Source: Halorubrum rubrum (GTDB lineage Archaea > Halobacteriota > Halobacteria > Halobacteriales > Haloferacaceae). From it: a stretch of 64,000 bases of DNA. The notes under the pieces were generated by a model. It saw only the letters and a program-made list of their open reading frames with translations, was not told the origin of the DNA and ran no database searches. Both the position numbers and the translations under genes were made by a program. This document shows, in pieces, positions 27,425-36,394 of the stretch. The stretch is from contig NZ_JANHDM010000006.1 of assembly GCF_024494685.1 (NCBI RefSeq), positions 62,001-126,000 on the forward strand. Direction: 5' to 3'. How positions within the stretch are numbered: position 1 is the stretch's first letter; every line of letters starts with the position of its first letter.

Positions 27425-28068
27425 CAGCCGCCCGCGCGCATCGCCTTCCGCCTGAACTTCGGCAGGAGCTCCTCAAGGACCGCCTCCTCGCCCGCGAACG
27501 ACGCGGTCACCTCGGTGAGCGTGATCGACGCGGCCGCGGTCACCTCCGCCGCGGCCAGCGTCGCCCGCCAGCCGTCGCCGTCGACCCGCGTCGCTTCCGC
27601 GGGGTCGTCGGTCCCGACGAGGTCGCCGCCGAGGTTCCGGAGGTAGTGGGCCGCGAGCCGCCGGGAGATGCCCCGGTACGCGACCTCCCGGCGGACCCAT
27701 CCGGGTTCGGCGGGCGGCTCGGCCGCGGGTCCGTCGGGATCGATCGCGCCGCCGTCGCCGTCCGCGTCGGCGGCGGCGTCCGCGTCGGTCGTCCCGCCGG
27801 CGACGGGCGGGAAGACGGAGAGCCGGTCGCCGTTCGCGAGGTCGGTGTCGAGCCCTTGGAGGTGTAACACCTCGCGTCCGTTCTTCAACACGTTGATCTG
27901 GGGGGCCAACTCGCCGTCGACGATCAGTCGGCCGTCCATGCCGTCGTACTCCGCCTCCAGGGCACGAAGCACGTCCCCGACGTCCGACCCGTCCTCGAAC
28001 TCGCGGACGACGGTCTTCCCCCCGGCGGCCTCCCGAAACGTCGCGAAGAACCGCAGCTCTAGTTCCAT
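27424..28068 (-). CDS. MoaD/SAMP-type ubiquitin-like protein fused to a MoaD-associated C-terminal domain
   Basis: 214 residues. Residues 1-92 are a beta-grasp MoaD domain starting MELELRFFATFREAAGGKTV and ending RLSVFPPVAGG, with Gly-Gly at 91-92 where MoaD and SAMP proteins normally end. An acidic Ala/Asp linker covers about 93-120. A second domain starts WVRREVAYRGISRRLAAHYL and ends KFRRKAMRAGG, also in Gly-Gly. The C-terminal module resembles the DUF1952-type domain seen with MoaD in some prokaryotes (from memory). MoaD donates sulfur to molybdopterin; SAMPs are also conjugated to proteins. A strong TATA-like box precedes it. Confidence 0.8.
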   Translation of the reverse strand: MELELRFFATFREAAGGKTVVREFEDGSDVGDVLRALEAEYDGMDGRLIVDGELAPQINVLKNGREVLHLQGLDTDLANGDRLSVFPPVAGGTTDADAAADADGDGGAIDPDGPAAEPPAEPGWVRREVAYRGISRRLAAHYLRNLGGDLVGTDDPAEATRVDGDGWRATLAAAEVTAAASITLTEVTASFAGEEAVLEELLPKFRRKAMRAGG

Positions 28069-28090
28069 ACCGATCCGGTCGGGCCGCGGC

Positions 28091-28100
28091 GGCTTAAAAA
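28091..28100 (-). promoter_or_regulatory. TATA-like box for the MoaD-fusion gene
   Basis: TTTTTAAGCC on the minus strand, 23-32 nt before the ATG at 28068. Confidence 0.5.
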
Positions 28101-28661
28101 CGGGCGTCGCCGGCGGTACTGGCGGGTGCCGTCGTGGTCCCCCGCCGAGTGCGCGAGCCGCCCCTCCGACACGTAGGGCGTGACCGGATCCGTCCGAGAC
28201 GACCGTGCGCGTCGCTCTCGGCGGTCGGAAGTGGTGGCTCGGTGGAACCGATCATCACAAGGGGCTCAGTGGGGGTAACGGATCGTCATGGCCACCACAC
28301 GCGGAGTAACCGGTTGACGAATATAAACCGTCCGTGATTTGTCGACCGAATAATGTCAGATGTATAGTAAATCAACTCGGTCGTTGAAAAGTGCGTATCG
28401 AAGAGATGTCTCGATAGCCTCGCCAGAGACAGAGCACGTCTCTTGGACGGGGTCGCTTCCCGCTCTCAGGCAGGCGAACGAGTCAGTACCGGTAAGCGTG
28501 GCTGATCCCTCCCCGAAGACGGGTTTCAGCCTTGAATCAGCCACGGTCCCGATACGCTGGTGAGGAGCTAATCGACGTACTCTCGCGTTCTCAAACTCAT
28601 CTAATGGAACGTGATGGTGGGTTGAGAGAGTTCCATTGTGCTGTGTCGAAGAGATGCTCAG
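28101..28661. other. Gene-poor, lower-GC region with a possible insertion-sequence remnant
   Basis: About 560 bases without a convincing gene. Base composition drops visibly from about 28315, with AATATAAACC, AATAATG and ATAGTAAATC stretches. On the minus strand 28544-28356 there is a 62-codon open frame beginning MADSRLKPVFGEG and ending ALFNDRVDLLYI. From memory this resembles junk frames at the ends of haloarchaeal IS elements rather than a functional protein. A partial word repeat TCGAAGAGATG occurs near 28397 and 28643. The region marks the left edge of the sulfur-gene island. Confidence 0.4.
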
Positions 28662-28850
28662 TCACGATTCCACCGGCTCAGACGGCGCTTCCATGTTGGT
28701 GACGGCGAACATCGGACCGATTTCTCGGAGCTGCCGATACCAACCGAGCGCTCGCACGGCATCGCCGAGCGAGCGCTTCGCTGTCGAGAGCATTTCATGG
28801 GTTTGGCTGTCATCCGGCGATCGGACGTGCGTGGGCGAGTAGTCCGACAT
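28662..28850 (-). CDS. Small uncharacterised protein downstream of the sulfurtransferase
   Basis: 62 residues from the ATG at 28850 (MSDYSPTHVRSPDD); a longer in-frame start would overlap the sulfurtransferase and look non-coding. The sequence has a helical segment AKRSLGDAVRALGWYRQLRE and an end FAVTNMEAPSEPVES. No family recognised, no membrane segment or Cys. It lies 60 nt below the sulfurtransferase stop on the same strand and could be the last gene of that operon. Codon use is less GC3-biased than in neighbours. Confidence 0.4.
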   Translation of the reverse strand: MSDYSPTHVRSPDDSQTHEMLSTAKRSLGDAVRALGWYRQLREIGPMFAVTNMEAPSEPVES

Positions 28851-28909
28851 CTCCGAACGGACCCCAAAGCGTGAACCAGTCCACACGCCCGTCGGCCGTG
28901 AACAGGAGC

Positions 28910-29823
<914 letters not shown>

Positions 29824-29827
<4 letters not shown>

Positions 29828-30543
29828 AGTTGCTGCTCTGTGAATCGTTTCGCCAGCTCTGCGGTCGCTCGTCGGAGCCGATACGACACGGTCGACCGGG
29901 GTAACTCGAGCTCGTCAGCGAGCTCGTCGAGCGTCACTTCCCGCGGCGTCTCGAAGTACCCGCGCTCGACGGCCACGGTCAATGTCTCGCGCTGTTCCGC
30001 ACGGATGTCCGCTCGGGAGAGGAGCCCGCTTTCCCAGTGGTCGACCTCCGTCAGGTGCTCGAACGAGAATGACAACCCCTCGCCGAGCTTCGCGGACAGC
30101 GTGTCGTACAGGTGTCCGATCTTCGAATCGTCCTGTACCAACACGCGCCACCGGACCCTGTCGTCGGTTCGCGTCTGCTCGAAAAGGACACCGCCGTCGA
30201 TGTACGTCGCCGCGATGAGCGGGACGGACTCGCAGTACTCCACATCGGAGACGTACGTGTACGCGACTCTCCGCCGTTGCGATTCGGTCAACAGGCTCGT
30301 CGTTCGGGTCGAATTACACGCTCGGGCGCTGAACGACTGCCGATCGACGGATTCGTCCAAGAGCAGTTCGTCGACGGCCGAAAGATCGGCCGGATCGCCC
30401 GTCACCGACTCGAGCATCCATAGCTCTGTCGGGTCGAGACACGAGTAGATCGCTTCCGACCGGAGGGACTCGCGATCGATGAACAGGTCGACGTACTCGT
30501 CGGCACCGGGGTCGTACGTTATCTCGAAGGTGAAGTCGTACAT
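29824..30543 (-). CDS. HTH-10 (Bat-like) transcriptional regulator of the sulfur island
   Basis: Start chosen at MYDFTFEITYDPG (30543); the frame stays open much further upstream but is low-complexity there. 239 residues. The C-terminal HTH_10 domain of bacterio-opsin-activator type has SRADIRAEQRETLTVAVERGYFETPREVTLDELA followed by LPRSTVSYRLRRATAELAKR, the recognition helix. The N-terminal 170 residues form the BAT-associated sensory domain. Cysteines at about 35, 76 and 104 could sense sulfur or redox state, but that is inference. It overlaps the sulfurtransferase start. Confidence 0.85.
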
Positions 30544-30718
30544 CTGGCAGTGAACTCGGTTGGTAGGGGTGGCCTCAGTTCGGGGCGTCCGCGGTGTCGG
30601 TGACTGAGCGGGCGCGCTGGGGTGTGCGCCGGCACTCGACAACAGTACATCGGCACTCGGTCCGGTTGGCTCTCGACAACACGTGTGGTATGCGTTCGAC
30701 GTACTTAGCTCGTCTCGT

Positions 30719-30958
30719 ATGGTACTCTCACGTCCACCCCGCGAGGTACTGGGTCCGCTTCGAAACCACCTCCTGGTCCCGGCGTCCGTCGCACTCCTCG
30801 CCGGGCTCGGCGGGATCGCCTTCGGACTCGCCCGCGACGACATCGTCACCGCGCTGGGTGCGCTGTTGTTCCTTCCGAGCGCGGTGCTGCTGTTCGGCAT
30901 CGTCGCCAAGCGCCACGTAGCCGGATCGTTTACGTCGTCGGGGGATCGCACGAGCTGA
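30719..30958 (+). CDS. Small membrane protein, divergent from the regulator
   Basis: 79 residues from the ATG at 30719 (MVLSRPPREVLG); a GTG 36 nt upstream is an alternative. Two hydrophobic helices are evident, PASVALLAGLGGIAFGLA (about 21-38) and TALGALLFLPSAVLLFGIVA (about 44-63), separated by a short acidic turn. Family not recognised. It lies back-to-back with the HTH regulator and may share its control region (30544-30718), which carries the word CTCGACAAC twice (30635, 30672). Confidence 0.55.
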   Translation: MVLSRPPREVLGPLRNHLLVPASVALLAGLGGIAFGLARDDIVTALGALLFLPSAVLLFGIVAKRHVAGSFTSSGDRTS

Positions 30959-31070
30959 CTCCCGTCAGTCCGCCGTTCGGTCGGGTTCAGTCCGTTCACG
31001 GGCGCCGAGGGGTCGATTCTCGCCCGGGAACGGACGCCGAAACGCCACGGCGGCATCATCTACCCCCCGA

Positions 31071-31316
31071 TCACGTCACGTCCCGGATCCGGGCGACGAC
31101 GAGTCGATCGACGTTGTACATGACTACCGCGACCGATGCCAAAATCGTCGCGAAATAGACGATGAGCTGCGGCGGGCCGGACGCTGCCCCGCCGAGTACG
31201 GCTCCCGTGAACCCGACGACGAGCAGTTCCCCCCACGTGAGTAACACGCGAGAGAGCAACAGCGTCCCGGCCGTCGACGGCCGCACCGGCGTTCCGGTCC
31301 GCGAGTCCTCGCCCAT
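31071..31316 (-). CDS. Small two-helix membrane protein of the cytochrome bd operon
   Basis: 81 residues. A polar N-terminus MGEDSRTGTPVRPSTAG is followed by two hydrophobic segments, VLLTWGELLVVGFTGAVLGG (about 25-44) and LIVYFATILASVAVVMYNV (about 51-69), and a basic tail. The ATG falls one base below the cydB stop, so it is almost certainly translated with cydAB. Bacterial bd oxidases carry a one-helix small subunit (CydX/CydH/CydS). This protein has no sequence resemblance that I can see but occupies the same position. A role as accessory subunit or assembly factor is inference. Confidence 0.65.
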   Translation of the reverse strand: MGEDSRTGTPVRPSTAGTLLLSRVLLTWGELLVVGFTGAVLGGAASGPPQLIVYFATILASVAVVMYNVDRLVVARIRDVT

Positions 31317-31317
31317 G

Positions 31318-32325
31318 TCAGTAGGCCTCCTCGGCCGTGATCGGCCCGCTGAACGCCGAGTACAGGACGACGAAGTACGTCGCGATCAGCGGGAGCAGCA
31401 GCGCCGCCCCGATCGACATGAGGTTCAACGGCAGCGTCGAGACGATGGCCTCTCTGACGGTCATCCCCGTCGCCGGATCGATGCTCGGATACATGAGGAT
31501 CGCGACCACCGCGATCAGTCCGTACGTCAGCCCTGCGGCCGCCGCGAGCGCGACGGCGTTCGCCCCGTGTCGAAGCGCGACCCCGTAGCCGACGCCGAGC
31601 ACGACGGAGACGGCAACCAGCGCGAGCACCGGCGCCGACAGTAGCGCGTCGATGCCGGCTGGGAGTCGAGCCGCCACGACGCCGAGGGTCACGACTACCG
31701 CGAAGAGATACGCTACGACAGCCCCGAGTCCGATCCGAGTCACCGTCTCGGGAAGCGCGTCTCGAGTTTTCAATCTGAGGAATGCGGCACCGGAAACGAC
31801 GGTCAACGTCGTGACGGTGACCCCCACGACGACGCCGACGAGCGTGAACGATCGGGGGGCCCCGACGAGCCAGTTCCCCGCGAACGCACCGAGGAGGAAC
31901 GGCGCCAGGACGCTGCCGGCGACGAACGACCGCCCCCACCACCGCTGCCAGCGTTCGTCGTGGCGCTGTTCGTACATCTCCGGGGCGAGCCCGCGGAGGA
32001 TGAGCGCGCCGAGAATGCCGAACATCAACAGGTAGTGACGGCTGAACAGCTCGGCGTACACCGGGGGGAACGCGGCGAACAGCGCGCCGCCGAAGACGAC
32101 GAGCCACACCTCGTTGCCGTCCCAAAACGGCCCGATCGCCGACAGCACCGCCTCACGCGCCTCGTCGTCCGCGAGCGTCGCGAAGATGGCGCCGGCGCCG
32201 AAGTCGAAGCCGTCGAGGAACAGAAACGTCCCCAGCAGGCCGAACACGAGTGCGAACCACAGTTCCGGAAGCGGCAGGCCGAACAGCGGTCCCGACGCGA
32301 GCGTCTCGACGCTCGCGCTAGTCAT
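31318..32325 (-). CDS. cydB: Cytochrome bd quinol oxidase subunit II
   Basis: Start at MTSASVETLA (32325), overlapping cydA by eight bases; 335 residues. Eight or nine hydrophobic helices. The CydB signature is visible: ELWFALVFGLLGTFLFLDGFDFG and AIGPFWDGNEVWLVVFGGALFAAFP, with LRGLAPEMYEQ after it. Subunit II packs against CydA in the membrane and helps bind the high-spin haems. The short downstream membrane gene completes the operon. Confidence 0.95.
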   Translation of the reverse strand: MTSASVETLASGPLFGLPLPELWFALVFGLLGTFLFLDGFDFGAGAIFATLADDEAREAVLSAIGPFWDGNEVWLVVFGGALFAAFPPVYAELFSRHYLLMFGILGALILRGLAPEMYEQRHDERWQRWWGRSFVAGSVLAPFLLGAFAGNWLVGAPRSFTLVGVVVGVTVTTLTVVSGAAFLRLKTRDALPETVTRIGLGAVVAYLFAVVVTLGVVAARLPAGIDALLSAPVLALVAVSVVLGVGYGVALRHGANAVALAAAAGLTYGLIAVVAILMYPSIDPATGMTVREAIVSTLPLNLMSIGAALLLPLIATYFVVLYSAFSGPITAEEAY

Positions 32326-33742
32326 CGCCGGGCACCCCCGCGGGCGGAGCGTCGCGATCGCTCGCCGACTCAGATGCGTCCACGTCCGGCGGACCATCGC
32401 GGATTACGCGCGCGACGACGTACGTGTATAGCGTCAAGATCGCCGTGTAGACGCCGACGAAACCGACGAGCGTGATGAGCGCCTCGGTCCCGGTGAGACC
32501 GGGTGAGACGCCCTCGCTCGTCTTGAGGACGCCCTGGATCACCCACGGCTGGCGGCCCACCTCGGTGACGACCCAACCGAGTTCGACCGCGACGAACCCG
32601 AGCAGGCTGGAACCCATAAGCGCCTTGTGGAGTAGTCCGTCTTCGAACAGCTCACCCGTGTACCACCGGTAGCCGCCCCAGAACGCGAGCAGGATGAACC
32701 AAAACCCCATCCCGACCATCGCGCGGAACGACCAGAACACGATGGCGACCGGCGGTGCCTCCGCGTCGAACGTGTTCAGACCGCGTATCTCCGCGGTCGC
32801 GTCGCCCCCGCTGGCGAGCCACGACGCGCCGCCGGGAATGCCGATACCGAACAGCTCCTTCGCACGCGGATCGGTGAGTTGACTCAGGTCCGTCGGGATG
32901 GCGAAGATGTACTCGGGAACGTACGACTCGGTGTTCCAGACGGCCTCCATGGCGGCGAACTTCTGCGGCTGCGTCTCGTACACGTGGCGCGCGTACAGGT
33001 CACCCTGGAGCACCTGTAGCGGTGCCGTGATCAGCAGCGCGACCAGTGCGATCTTGAGCGTCTCGTGCCAGAAGACGATGTTCTTCGTCTTGTTCCCCCA
33101 GACGTGGTGCCGGTAGACGTAGTACGCCGCGACGCCGGCCATGAACAGCGCCACCGACTCGACGGCGGCGTTTTGCATGTGGACGTACATGAACCCGAAG
33201 CGCGGGTTCAAGTACGCCGCGACCGGGTCGACGAGGTGTACCACTCGGTCGCCGTTCTCGGTGGCGAGCTCGTAGCCTCGAGGCATCTGCATCCACGAGT
33301 TCGCGATGAGGATCCAGACGGCCGACAGCCACGTTCCGACTCCGACGGCGAGGCTGGAAACCATGTACAGCCGGTCTGAGACGCGTTCGCGGCCGAACAC
33401 GAAGATACCGAGGAACGTCGCCTCCAGCATGAACGCCATCATCCCCTCGATGGCGAGGGGGCCGCCGAACAGCTCCCCGGCAGTCGTCGAGAACGCAGCG
33501 AAGTTCGTCCCGAACTCGAACTCGAGCACGATTCCAGTCACCGTCCCGACGACGAACGAGATGGCGAATATCTTCGTCCAGAACCGGCGCAACTGTTCGT
33601 ACACCGGATCGCCGCCCCGGATGTCCTTCCACGTGAAGTAGATGAGGAAGGGAGCCAGTCCCATGCTCATCACCGGGAAGATGATGTGAACGATGGTCGT
33701 CAGGGCGAACTGAAACCGGCTTGCGAGTACTGGGTCGATCAT
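32318..33742 (-). CDS. cydA: Cytochrome bd quinol oxidase subunit I
   Basis: Start at MIDPVLASRFQFAL (33742); the frame is open upstream but non-coding. 474 residues. His19 in TTIVHIIFP is in the position of the E. coli haem ligand. The two membrane glutamates are in GPLAIEGMMAFMLEATFLG. A Met-containing helix reads FRAMVGMGFWFILL (the b558 Met-type position). The quinol site loop reads LQVLQGDLYARHVYETQPQKFAA. It oxidises quinol and reduces O2 to water without proton pumping, and bd oxidases resist sulfide and cyanide (established). It is divergent from the TusA-SQR operon. Confidence 0.95.
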   Translation of the reverse strand: MIDPVLASRFQFALTTIVHIIFPVMSMGLAPFLIYFTWKDIRGGDPVYEQLRRFWTKIFAISFVVGTVTGIVLEFEFGTNFAAFSTTAGELFGGPLAIEGMMAFMLEATFLGIFVFGRERVSDRLYMVSSLAVGVGTWLSAVWILIANSWMQMPRGYELATENGDRVVHLVDPVAAYLNPRFGFMYVHMQNAAVESVALFMAGVAAYYVYRHHVWGNKTKNIVFWHETLKIALVALLITAPLQVLQGDLYARHVYETQPQKFAAMEAVWNTESYVPEYIFAIPTDLSQLTDPRAKELFGIGIPGGASWLASGGDATAEIRGLNTFDAEAPPVAIVFWSFRAMVGMGFWFILLAFWGGYRWYTGELFEDGLLHKALMGSSLLGFVAVELGWVVTEVGRQPWVIQGVLKTSEGVSPGLTGTEALITLVGFVGVYTAILTLYTYVVARVIRDGPPDVDASESASDRDAPPAGVPGDD

Positions 33743-34037
33743 TTGGTACGTGTGATGGATGGTGTGGTCGTAGCGGCCGTTCGACGCGATCGACGATCCG
33801 TTCCCCCCTCGTTGCTGTGTACTCCGCCCGGATAATCTCGGAGTTGGCACAGGACAAGGGACGATCGACGCTCGGTTCGGGGAACGGCAGCGAACAGCCG
33901 ACTCTGGTGCCACCACGGGTCCTGTGTGCCGTCCGTTATACGAACGCGAGGCGAACGCCCGCCCGAAGGCGAGGGCACGCGCTCGATTGTCTTCTGCCAA
34001 CCGATCCTTTTCGGTGACCAGGCAGCTGTGTTCAGTC

Positions 34038-34217
34038 ATGAAAACACGTCACGCCGTGCTGGCGCTCGTCGCACTCGTCACACTGGTGATGACGGTCCGC
34101 ACAGTCGTCGCCGGCCTCACCGGTAACGTCGGCACGGTCGGTCGGCAGGTCGGCGTCGGCGGAATCGTCCTCGCGTTCGGCGTGGCGCTGTATCGAAGCT
34201 GGGACTCGATCGGCTGA
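34038..34217 (+). CDS. Small membrane protein upstream of tusA
   Basis: 59 residues from the ATG at 34038. The first hydrophobic helix is AVLALVALVTLVMTVRTVVA (about 6-25), then a Gly-rich turn, and a second helix QVGVGGIVLAFGVALY (about 37-52). It could be a membrane anchor or signal-anchored peptide; family not recognised. It sits in the gap between divergent cydA and tusA, in the direction of tusA. It may be the first gene of that operon, although a 110 nt gap with a palindrome follows it. Confidence 0.5.
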   Translation: MKTRHAVLALVALVTLVMTVRTVVAGLTGNVGTVGRQVGVGGIVLAFGVALYRSWDSIG

Positions 34218-34262
34218 GACACGACCGTCGACCGATCCCGCCCGACCGACGCGATCTCCACA

Positions 34263-34278
34263 GTTGTCGTGCGACAAC
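34263..34278. promoter_or_regulatory. Perfect 16-bp palindrome upstream of tusA, candidate operator
   Basis: GTTGTCG-TG-CGACAAC reads the same on both strands apart from the central TG and lies 50 bases before the tusA ATG at 34328. The half-site CGACAAC also appears twice (in CTCGACAAC at 30635 and 30672) in the control region between the HTH regulator and the small membrane gene. This suggests a shared regulator for the sulfur island. Found by eye; binding is not shown. Confidence 0.45.
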
Positions 34279-34327
34279 TCAATACGAATGTGTATCGATC
34301 ATGAAAGTCTCTCAGGGGAGCGACTGT

Positions 34328-34573
34328 ATGAGCGACACACAACTCGACGCCGATGTAACGGTAAACGCGGTCGGATCGTCGTGTCCCGGTCCGATGATGG
34401 ATCTGATCGGCAAGGCGAAAGACGTCGAGCCGGGGACCGTGATCCGACTTCAGAGCTCGAACGAGAACACTGAACCGGACGTCTCGGAGTGGGCCGAGAA
34501 GTCCGGAAACGAACTGGTAGAGGTGGTCGAGCGCGAGGAACACTGGGACCTATACGTACGGATCAATGACTGA
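34328..34573 (+). CDS. TusA-family sulfur carrier protein
   Basis: Start at MSDTQLDADV (34328); an ATG 27 nt upstream is possible. 81 residues, one TusA fold. The diagnostic segment NAVGSSCPGPMMDLIGKA holds the CPxP sulfur-carrying Cys at about residue 19. It is followed by EPGTVIRLQSSNE and the C-terminal strand of the two-layer sandwich. TusA proteins carry persulfide sulfur between enzymes. Its last eight bases overlap the start of the first SQR-like gene, so it may accept or donate the sulfane sulfur of that enzyme. Confidence 0.9.
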   Translation: MSDTQLDADVTVNAVGSSCPGPMMDLIGKAKDVEPGTVIRLQSSNENTEPDVSEWAEKSGNELVEVVEREEHWDLYVRIND

Positions 34574-35711
34574 ACGAGTGGTCATCGTCGGCGGTGGGAC
34601 GGCCGGGTCCGTCCTGGCGAACAACCTCGCCGAAGAGGTCGACACAGCGATCGATACGGGCGACGTCGAGGTCGTCCTCGTCAACGATCGGAAGGATCAC
34701 GTATACAAGCCGACATGGCTGTACGTTCCCTTCGGGGAGAAGACGCCCGAGGACGCGAAGCGGCCGCTTGACGATCTGATCGACCGGCGCGTCGATCTGT
34801 TGATCGATCGGGTCGATGGTATCGACACCGAATCGAAGACGGTGTCGTTCGACGGTGGACGAGGCCCCCTCGCGTACGACCACCTCGTGCTCGCGATGGG
34901 CGCACAGGTGGTGCCGGAGGAGACTCCAGGACTGGCCGAGGGCGGTCATCACTTCTACGGACCCGAGGCGGCCGAGGAGCTCCGCGAGGAGCTCGCGGAG
35001 TTCACTGACGGCCATCTCGTGGTGTCTGTCGTCGGCGTGCCGCACATGTGTCCGGTCGCACCGCTCGAGTTCCCGCTCATGGCCGACACATGGCTGCGCG
35101 AGCGTGGCTTGCGCGAAGACGTTGACATCACGTACACGTACCCGATCAACCGTCCCCACGGGATCCAGTCCGTCGCCGACTGGGTCGGACCGCTGATGGA
35201 AGAACGAGACATCGGCGTGGAGACGTTCTTCAACCCCGAACGGGTCGATCCCGACGAACAGAGCGTCCACACGGTCGAGGGACGGGAGCTGTCGTACGAC
35301 CTGCTGGTGTCGATCCCGCCCCACGACGGGAGCGACATCGTCCGGGAGGCCGGCCTCGGCGACGACGGCTGGGTCGACGTCGACCCCGCGACGCTGGAGG
35401 CAACGAACGCAGAAGACGTGTACGCACTCGGCGACATCGCAGAGTTACCGACAAGTAAAGCCGGTAGTGCGGCCCACTACGCCGCCACGTCGCTCGCGGG
35501 CCGGCTGGCGAGCGCCGTCCGCGGTCAGCGTCCTACCACCGAGTACGACGGGAAGACCGTCTGTTTCATCGAGAGCGGCGAAGGCGAGGCGACGTACATC
35601 GCCTTCGACTACGACGCGGAGCCGACTCCGAAGCCCCCCTCCAAGCTGATCCACTGGTCGAAGCTCGGATACAATCGGTCGTACTGGCTGACCGCTCGGG
35701 GGGCGTTGTGA
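34566..35711 (+). CDS. Sulfide:quinone oxidoreductase-like flavoprotein (first copy)
   Basis: 381 residues. The FAD-binding start is RVVIVGGGTAGSVLANNL and the second FAD site is VYALGDIAELPTSKAGS. Two cysteines are well placed for SQR chemistry: Cys161 in VPHMCPVAPLEF and Cys333 in KTVCFIESG. The hydrophobic aromatic C-terminus (LIHWSKLGYNRSYWLTARG) fits monotopic membrane binding. SQR oxidises sulfide and reduces membrane quinone. The CPxAP signature resembles flavocytochrome-c/type III-like SQRs more than the classical type. It is co-translated with tusA upstream and a DUF1641 gene downstream. Confidence 0.85.
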   Translation: MTERVVIVGGGTAGSVLANNLAEEVDTAIDTGDVEVVLVNDRKDHVYKPTWLYVPFGEKTPEDAKRPLDDLIDRRVDLLIDRVDGIDTESKTVSFDGGRGPLAYDHLVLAMGAQVVPEETPGLAEGGHHFYGPEAAEELREELAEFTDGHLVVSVVGVPHMCPVAPLEFPLMADTWLRERGLREDVDITYTYPINRPHGIQSVADWVGPLMEERDIGVETFFNPERVDPDEQSVHTVEGRELSYDLLVSIPPHDGSDIVREAGLGDDGWVDVDPATLEATNAEDVYALGDIAELPTSKAGSAAHYAATSLAGRLASAVRGQRPTTEYDGKTVCFIESGEGEATYIAFDYDAEPTPKPPSKLIHWSKLGYNRSYWLTARGAL

Positions 35712-36376
35712 TGAGCACGACCGATGAGGGGACGGACGACGCGAGCGCCGACACGGGGGCGCTTCCGACCGAGGTCCGCGAGGCGGTCGCGGAAAATCCC
35801 GAGGCCGTCGCCGCGCTGCTTGAACGGTCGGGCCAGCTGTCGACGCTCCTCGATGCGCTCGCGCTCGTTGAGGACGGCCTCGATGACGAGACGGTCGAAT
35901 CGGTCGCGAGCGATGCGACGACGCTCGGGCTGGCCGCGACCGAGCTGGCTGACGGAGAGACGGTCGAACTCGGTGCGGCCGTCGGCGAGAACGGCGGCGA
36001 ACTCGCCGACGCCGTCCGGCGGATCGCGAGGCTTCAGCGGACCGGTACGCTCGATCGGCTGGCAGACGTCGCCGACGCAGTCGCGCTGGTAACCGACGCG
36101 ACGGACGACGATATGGTCGAGACGGTCGCTGCGACCGGGACCTCGCTGGGCGAACTCGCCGACACGGCCACCGACGACGAAGTCAGGCGCGGTCTGGTCC
36201 GGTTGCTCGAGGGCGTCGGCGCGGCTGGGGCCGAAGAGGCCGGCCCGATCGGCCCCGTCGGCTTACTCGGAGCCTTGCGTGACCCGGAGGTGAAAGCCGG
36301 AATGGGGTATCTCGTCTCCGTCGCCCGCGGCATCGGCACGGCGGGTCCCGACCCGGACGGGTCAAACGACGACTGA
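35711..36376 (+). CDS. DUF1641-domain protein (first copy)
   Basis: Start at MSTTDEGTDD (35711), with a GTG one codon earlier; 221 residues. Ala/Asp/Glu-rich amphipathic helices throughout, with no membrane segment. The C-terminal DUF1641 block reads GPVGLLGALRDPEVKAGMGYLVSVARGI. It begins in the SQR stop (TGATG). DUF1641 proteins are known from formate-dehydrogenase and SQR loci, where they may mediate subunit or membrane association; biochemical role unknown. Confidence 0.82.
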   Translation: MSTTDEGTDDASADTGALPTEVREAVAENPEAVAALLERSGQLSTLLDALALVEDGLDDETVESVASDATTLGLAATELADGETVELGAAVGENGGELADAVRRIARLQRTGTLDRLADVADAVALVTDATDDDMVETVAATGTSLGELADTATDDEVRRGLVRLLEGVGAAGAEEAGPIGPVGLLGALRDPEVKAGMGYLVSVARGIGTAGPDPDGSNDD

Positions 36377-36394
36377 CGACACACGTACATCACC

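Noticed and set aside
33743-34037. Upstream extension of cydA in frame to 34039
   Set aside because: The extra 99 codons are low-complexity and would remove His19 from its canonical position; cydA proteins start at the MIDPxxxSRxQF segment.
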